Assembly: GCA_026119855.1 (NCBI GenBank) | Contig: JAOWBW010000384.1 | Location: 186,001 to 250,000, forward strand | Direction: 5' to 3' | DNA from: Campanula takesimana | Lineage: Eukaryota > Streptophyta > Magnoliopsida > Asterales > Campanulaceae | Length of the DNA: 64,000 nucleotides | Shown: positions 59,845 through 64,000 of the stretch, piece by piece | Position numbering within the stretch: the stretch's first letter is position 1 | How the letters are laid out: each line of letters begins with the position of its first letter | Notes under the pieces: model-generated | Databases searched by the model: none | The model's input: the letters and a program-made list of their open reading frames with translations, nothing else | What the model was told of the DNA's origin: nothing | Translations under genes and position numbers: made by a program

Positions 59845-62576
59845 CTAATCTGAGTCTGGATAAGGGTCCGTCGGAGGCGAATGAACCCTCTCCAAAGGAC
59901 GAGGTGGGTACATGATGGGGTCAAAGAAGAAAATGGACTCTGCCATACTTGAGCCTTCACCCGAAGAGGATTGACTCGGGAAGAAGGAAGGAAGAATATG
60001 GGAATGAGGACCTGGATGTCTGGCCGGCAGGGGGTCCACACGCTCTAAAGCTAAATGGGAAAACGGGTCCGGAGGGATCTCGTGGGAGCCGGGATCACAG
60101 AGCGAATCATGGAAGGCCTCCAAATCAGCCCCGCCTAAGGTATGGCAGCGAACGAAGGACGGAAGTAGCTCCACACTCGAGGACCAACGGAAAGGTCTCT
60201 CCCCACCACTCACCGATTTTTTGCCCAGCGCGAACATAGATTCAGTCCGAGGCCCCTTGGAGGAGCGCCCAACAAACCTCTTGAGCCACCTCTTGGCCCG
60301 CTTTATGAGGGAAGGCCTCACTAGCAAGGCCCGCATAGCAACCTGCACATGAAAGTGAAAATGCTCAGTGAAAAGGAACAGGGGTATGTGATAAGTGTGT
60401 GCAAAGGAAATGAATGGGAACATAACACTCCCTCAGGAGCATCCTCAGGTGGGGCTCCCTCTCCTGCCATTGATGTGGCCACCATGTGGACCCGGCTATT
60501 TGAGTATATGTATGAGAAGTCCTGCCACGTCGTGGGAGCCACCCCAGAAGCCACTACCTGCGGTGATCTCAGCCTCTAGGCCTCGAAGCGTCCGTATGGC
60601 TCATTAGTGATAAAGTGAGAGGCGTTCGCCCCCATGAGATAGGGGTCTTCCCCTCGGTCGGCAATGGTGTTGGGAGGGTCAATAGGAGCCCTCTGCATGA
60701 GCCCGAGCCCATACTGCCAAAGCACCCTCTCTCCCAAATAGAAAGCCTCTCCCCGGAACCCTACCAGGAGTCTCCTCTCCCGTGTAACCCGCAGAGCCTC
60801 AGATAGGACAACGGCTAGCCCTTGCTCCTCATACCTAACCAAGGAAAGAGGTTGAGCTCGGCCGGCATAGCACCCCTCAGTACTGCCCTAACATCGGCAT
60901 GACGGACGGAGACACGTCCCTTGGATCCCCTCTTCTTACGGGCCTCTCGAGCCCAACAGACCATGGCTGGGAATGTGATGGCAGGATCAACGGTCAGGTC
61001 CCATGGGTAGCCACCGAAGACCTCGTAGTAGCAAGCCTGAAAGGAAAGGGCCAAAAATCATTAAGATGCCGTAAACCGGAAAAAGGAATGAGAAGGAGAA
61101 AACAGAAAAATGAGGGAATGAAAAGAATGTACCTCCAAGGCAAACTGAAAGCAAGCTAAGGACTTGCTCACTTTCCGGATGAATTTCTCGAGCTTCATGT
61201 ATAGCTCAGTCAACCCAGCCTATCCCCAAGTAATACTCCGGACGGTCTCGGGGGTAGACAGAGATCCAAATAGGGGGAACATGCATGTGGTATCGGCATT
61301 GGCAAAGAGGGTGTTGCTGAGAAGGAGCCACACATAAGCTCGCCCGAGCTGCTCTGCAGTCACCAAGCCCGCCAGGTATTCTGGAATTCTGGCCTGAATG
61401 GCCCGGTCAACATCCTGCACAGTGATACCCAAGCCCTTGGTAGGGCCTGAAAAACATGTGAGTGCCTCAATGTTCGCGGCAGAGAGCCGGTCGGTCCAAA
61501 TAACTGGTCGGCCACCAAAGGAGAGCCTGGTAATGGCGGAAAAGTCTGCGGGAGTCATGGTCACCTCCCCCCAGCTCAAATGAAAAGTGTGGGTGGTATC
61601 CCACCAGTGCTCGCCCAAGGCAGAGATGAGTCCTAGGCTCCTGTTAGTGCTAACCAGCTGGCCTACGGCATGAATGAATGGCACCAAGCCGGTGCCCTCT
61701 ACCCACTCCCTCGGACCAGGCCCATCGCCGACAGCCTCAGGCATGGCCTCCCACAAGGAACAGCACATGTCGGGAGATCCTCGAGATTTGGGATCACCGC
61801 CCTACAGGTAAACACAACAAAGGTATGAATGACTCAGTTTTAAAATACCAATGCGTATGATAAATGAATATGATGAATATATCATGCAAATGAATGTTTT
61901 GTGATTTTACCCCTTTTCAAATCGCGTTGGGCGTTTGAGGGTGTGTTTTGTGAAAAATGTGTTTTTTACCCTTTTCAAATTGTGTCAGGCATTTGAGGGT
62001 GTGTTTTTGTGAAAAAAAAATGTGTGACGTTTCATTTGAAAAGGTTTTCTCCTGTCCCGAAGGAACAAAAACCCGTTCCTTTTGTGAATCTTAGTGTCTC
62101 GAATTTTCACAAGTATGCAACAATTTGTCCTAGGAAAAGCTAGCATGCACTTGAATGTGTCAAAATGACTAGTCAAGCCTAAGGTACAAGTAGTTTATAC
62201 ACGAATCGTGGGACAACACGCTTTGATTTTAGAAAGTATAGCTAGGCATGTCCAAATGACGATATGAACGCATGCCCATGTTCCTAGTGATCCCAATAAC
62301 GTGAAAATGAAGCCAATTTTGTGGAATTTCACCTAGGAAGGCAAAAATCCTAAATTTCGTGAACATGGACCCTAGGACTAGGGAATGCACAAAATTGACA
62401 AAGATCGAGCGGGAAAGAAGGCTTACCACTCGGTCATGGCATAGATGAGCGGTAGGAGACTTGTAGAACCCCGCCTCCACGTCGTTAAGGGCAATGGTGT
62501 AACCCCGGAAATTGCGGACCATGTCAAGCCGCCTATCCGCCCCTCTTGGATAGCCTCTTCATGCACGAGCATCCAT
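59845..62576 (-). pseudogene. Antisense plant-mobile-domain (PMD) gene of Tat-6, four exons, decayed
   Basis: Exon 1 62576-62427, exon 2 61801-61133, exon 3 61036-60429, exon 4 60342-59845, stop TAG. Intron 1 (625 bp) has GTAAGC...CTGTAG, intron 2 (96 bp) GTACAT...TTTCAG, intron 3 (86 bp) a weak GTGTTA...GTGCAG. All three joins keep phase 0. Exon 2 carries the PMD hallmark: GEHWWDTTHTFHLSWGEVTM, TPADFSAITRLSFGGRP, then LGRAYVWLLLSNTLFA. Exon 3 begins ACYYEVFGGYPWDLTV. Exon 4 is Ser/Pro-rich with a basic start. Breaks: TGA in exon 1 (after MDARA), TAG near the end of exon 2 (after SITWG), a frameshift near 60845 and TAG after GRFEA in exon 3. PMD genes occur in the host and as antisense ORFs in Tat elements; the position relative to the hairpin matches the Tat-3 copy. 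Confidence 0.72.
61893..62035. repeat. Tandem duplication in intron 1 of the antisense gene
   Basis: Two copies of about 75 bp with TTTTACC, CTTTTCAAAT, GTTTGAGGGTGTGTTTT-like words and GTGAAAAA. Intronic position as predicted for the PMD pseudogene. Confidence 0.7.
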
Positions 62577-62990
62577 AGTATGAGCTTCGAACAATTTAGG
62601 AAGAAATCTTGGGAAACTTGATTAATTTCCTCTCAAAAATCGCTTGCTCCCTCTCTATTTTCAGCTGTGACTTTGGAAAAATAAGCAGACCATCCGTATG
62701 GTTGCTATTTTGAAAAAGAAGGAGACGCCTTCTTAAGCCGTACGGCTGGTTTGGGCGAGAGAAAATCTTAGCCCACAATTTACACTCTGGCCCTGGCGCC
62801 TTGAGCATGGTTTCCCCTAGGTTTCTGAAATAGAACTTAGGCCCTTCTCTTTAGAAAGTATCTAAAATGCCCCTCTTGGCTCATACAACTTGGTTTGAAC
62901 CTAGAAAAATTAGGCTCTCAATGAAATTATGTCAAAACGAAATCCGGGCAGTCCCTAGATGGACGTATGACCAGCTTTGTGAAATTAACA
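62577..62990. other. Spacer upstream of the antisense gene
   Basis: No coding identified. It would contain the promoter of the antisense gene if it has one; no TATA box is convincing. Confidence 0.4.
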
Positions 62991-62992
62991 TG

Positions 62993-63170
62993 GCCGTACT
63001 TCGTAAGTCCAGTTAAGAATGTGAGAATTAGTGTTAACCCGACCGTAATTCGTAAGTCCAGGTTAAGAGTATGAAATTAGCCTGGCCGCGCCTCGTAAGT
63101 CCAGGTTAAGAGTTTGAATTTGTGAAGTTAACGTGGCTGTTCTTCATAAGTCCAGTTAAAAATATGAAAA
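62993..63170 (+). repeat. Degenerate tandem repeat, four units of about 50-60 bp
   Basis: Units share GGCCGTACTTCGTAAGTCCA-type text followed by GTTAAGA. Two more diverged copies follow at about 63517-63595, so the array was interrupted by the next repeat family. Confidence 0.7.
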
Positions 63171-63180
63171 ATTGTCCTCT

Positions 63181-63510
63181 GGCAGTCAGGAATGACATAA
63201 GTCCATTAGCTTTCATTAGATTTTCCCTTTGGCGGTCCGCTGTGACATAAGACCATTAGGTTTTGTGAGATATGTCCTTTGGTGGTCCGGTGTGACATAA
63301 GTCCATTAGGTTTTGTGAGATATGTCCTTGGCCGTCCGGCGTGACGTAAGACCATTAGGTTCTGTAAGACTTTTCCTTTGGTCATCCGGCGTGACGTAAG
63401 ACCATTAGGTTTTGTGAGATATGTCCTTGGCTGTCCGGCGTGACGTAAGACCATTAGGTTTCGTGAGATTCATCCTTGGCCGTCCGGCGTGGCGTAAGAC
63501 CATTGGATTT
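63181..63510 (+). repeat. Tandem repeat, seven units of about 50 bp
   Basis: Units contain GGTGGTCCGGTGTGACATAA, GACCATTAGG, TTTTGTGAGATATGTCC. GACATA and TATGTC within units can pair; in units with GACGTA a G-U wobble keeps pairing. CpG-rich and TpG variants alternate, as expected from methylated-C decay. Confidence 0.8.
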
Positions 63511-63740
63511 TGTTGACCCGACCGTACTTCGTAAGTCCATGGTAGAAAGTGAAATCGTGAAAGTCCCGGCCGTACCTCGTAAGTCCAGGATGAAAGTTAA
63601 GATGTTATTGCCTCGGCAGCCCTTGGTAGGGCATAAGACAAGTATAGTCATGATTAGGTTAAGAAAACCTTTGTCCCCCGAGAGTGGCCAGGTTAGAGAA
63701 AACCTATCATTGTGATGGCAGTCTAGAGGGACGTAAGACA

Positions 63741-63860
63741 AGTTTGTGCAGTCGACCCTCTGCCATGAGATAAGTTGACCAGTTTGTGTAGTCGACCCTC
63801 CGCCATGAGATAAGTTAACAAGTTTGTGTAGTCGACCCTCCGCCATGAGATAAGTTGACT
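63741..63860 (+). repeat. Tandem repeat, three units of exactly 40 bp
   Basis: Starts at 63741, 63781 and 63821, each AGTTTGTGTAGTCGACCCTC then CGCCATGAGATAAGTT. Only a few substitutions, so the array is recent. Open minus-strand frames across it are repeat artefacts. Confidence 0.88.
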
Positions 63861-64000
63861 AAATTGACCATGTGTCCCGGTAGTCCTTAGTCGGACATAA
63901 GACCAGTTACCCTCGAGTCGACCCTCTCCTGATAGAGCCTAGTCGATCGAGCCCAGCCTCTGAGCCATGCCCATTATTTGAGCCTCTGAGCTATGCCCAT
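63861..64000. other. Window end, continuing Tat-6 3' region
   Basis: Diverged TAGTCC and CATAAGACC phrases continue, plus a repeated GAGCCTCTGAG(C)(C/T)ATGCCCAT phrase at about 63956-64000 that may be the first units of another array cut by the window edge. Confidence 0.5.

Larger units (their letters stand above)
56969..64000 (+). mobile_element. Tat-6: Tat/Ogre-lineage element, gag and antisense PMD gene, no pol; runs past the window
   Basis: Plus-strand gag (56969-57644), then directly 3' region: CTACG hairpin, tandem repeats, four-exon antisense PMD pseudogene (59845-62576), further tandem arrays. No pol domain is visible. 3' LTR expected beyond 64000. The left side abuts Tat-5 in opposite orientation with no LTR, so the 5' end is lost. 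Confidence 0.7.

Noticed and set aside
63206..63846. Minus-strand repeat proteins at the window end
   Set aside because: They are translations of 40-bp and 50-bp tandem units; shift of period breaks them and no domain is present.

Overview
The window is plant nuclear DNA made almost entirely of LTR retrotransposons inserted into one another. No single-copy host gene, rRNA or tRNA gene was found. The evidence for a flowering plant is: Ty3/gypsy Tat/Ogre-lineage elements with a second (archaeal-type) RNase H and antisense plant-mobile-domain (PMD) genes, Tekay-like chromoviruses, Ty1/copia elements, initiator-Met-tRNA primer sites (TGGTATCAGAGC) and a Tat primer site TGGCGACTC that fits tRNA-Arg. 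The species cannot be named from the sequence.

Layout, left to right; the element names are mine. Tat-1 (+, about 849-7867) has a shortened gag, no pol, a long 3' region with tandem arrays, and a 1255-bp 3' LTR. It sits inside the 3' LTR of Tat-2 (-, 7868-26864), which has a decayed gag and no pol. The 5' LTR of Tat-2 is split by Copia-1 (-, 16189-24702, TSD TGGAT). Tat-2 interrupts Tat-3 (+, 26865-32922), which keeps a gag tail, a partial integrase, an antisense PMD pseudogene, a 30-bp minisatellite and a 963-bp 3' LTR. Next come a short antisense gag scrap (32923-33134), the 5' LTR and leader of Copia-2 (-, 33128-35156) and an LTR plus gag start of Tat-4 (+, 35157-36311).

Chromo-1 (-, 36317-43411, TSD CCGTG) is a chromovirus with a 1.7-kb in-frame internal deletion. 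Chromo-2 (-, 47477-56537, TSD GCAAC) is nearly complete. Its gag-pol of 1328 codons is broken by one frameshift near the end. Chromo-2 splits Tat-5 (-, 43417-about 56950), the only Tat copy here with recognisable RT, both RNases H and integrase. Tat-6 (+, about 56969 to the window end) again has gag but no pol, a four-exon antisense PMD pseudogene and several tandem arrays.

The most interesting signals are not genes. (1) Two small nested stem-loops recur just downstream of pol (or of gag when pol is gone) in the Tat elements. One has an invariant CTACG/CGTAG outer stem and an inner stem whose sequence changes while pairing is kept, often with a GNRA tetraloop (ten copies). The other has CTAGG/CCTAG or CTAGA/TCTAG stems (five copies). 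(2) LTRs of unrelated superfamilies carry clusters of two to six short GC-rich boxes. In three families the clusters surround the same 9-mer, CAGAAGGTC. In the copia elements the box sequence in the LTR matches that in the leader of the same element. (3) The Tat-2 3' region has a nine-unit array of long imperfect palindromes. (4) The U5 of several Tat LTRs contains an extra copy of the primer-binding sequence.
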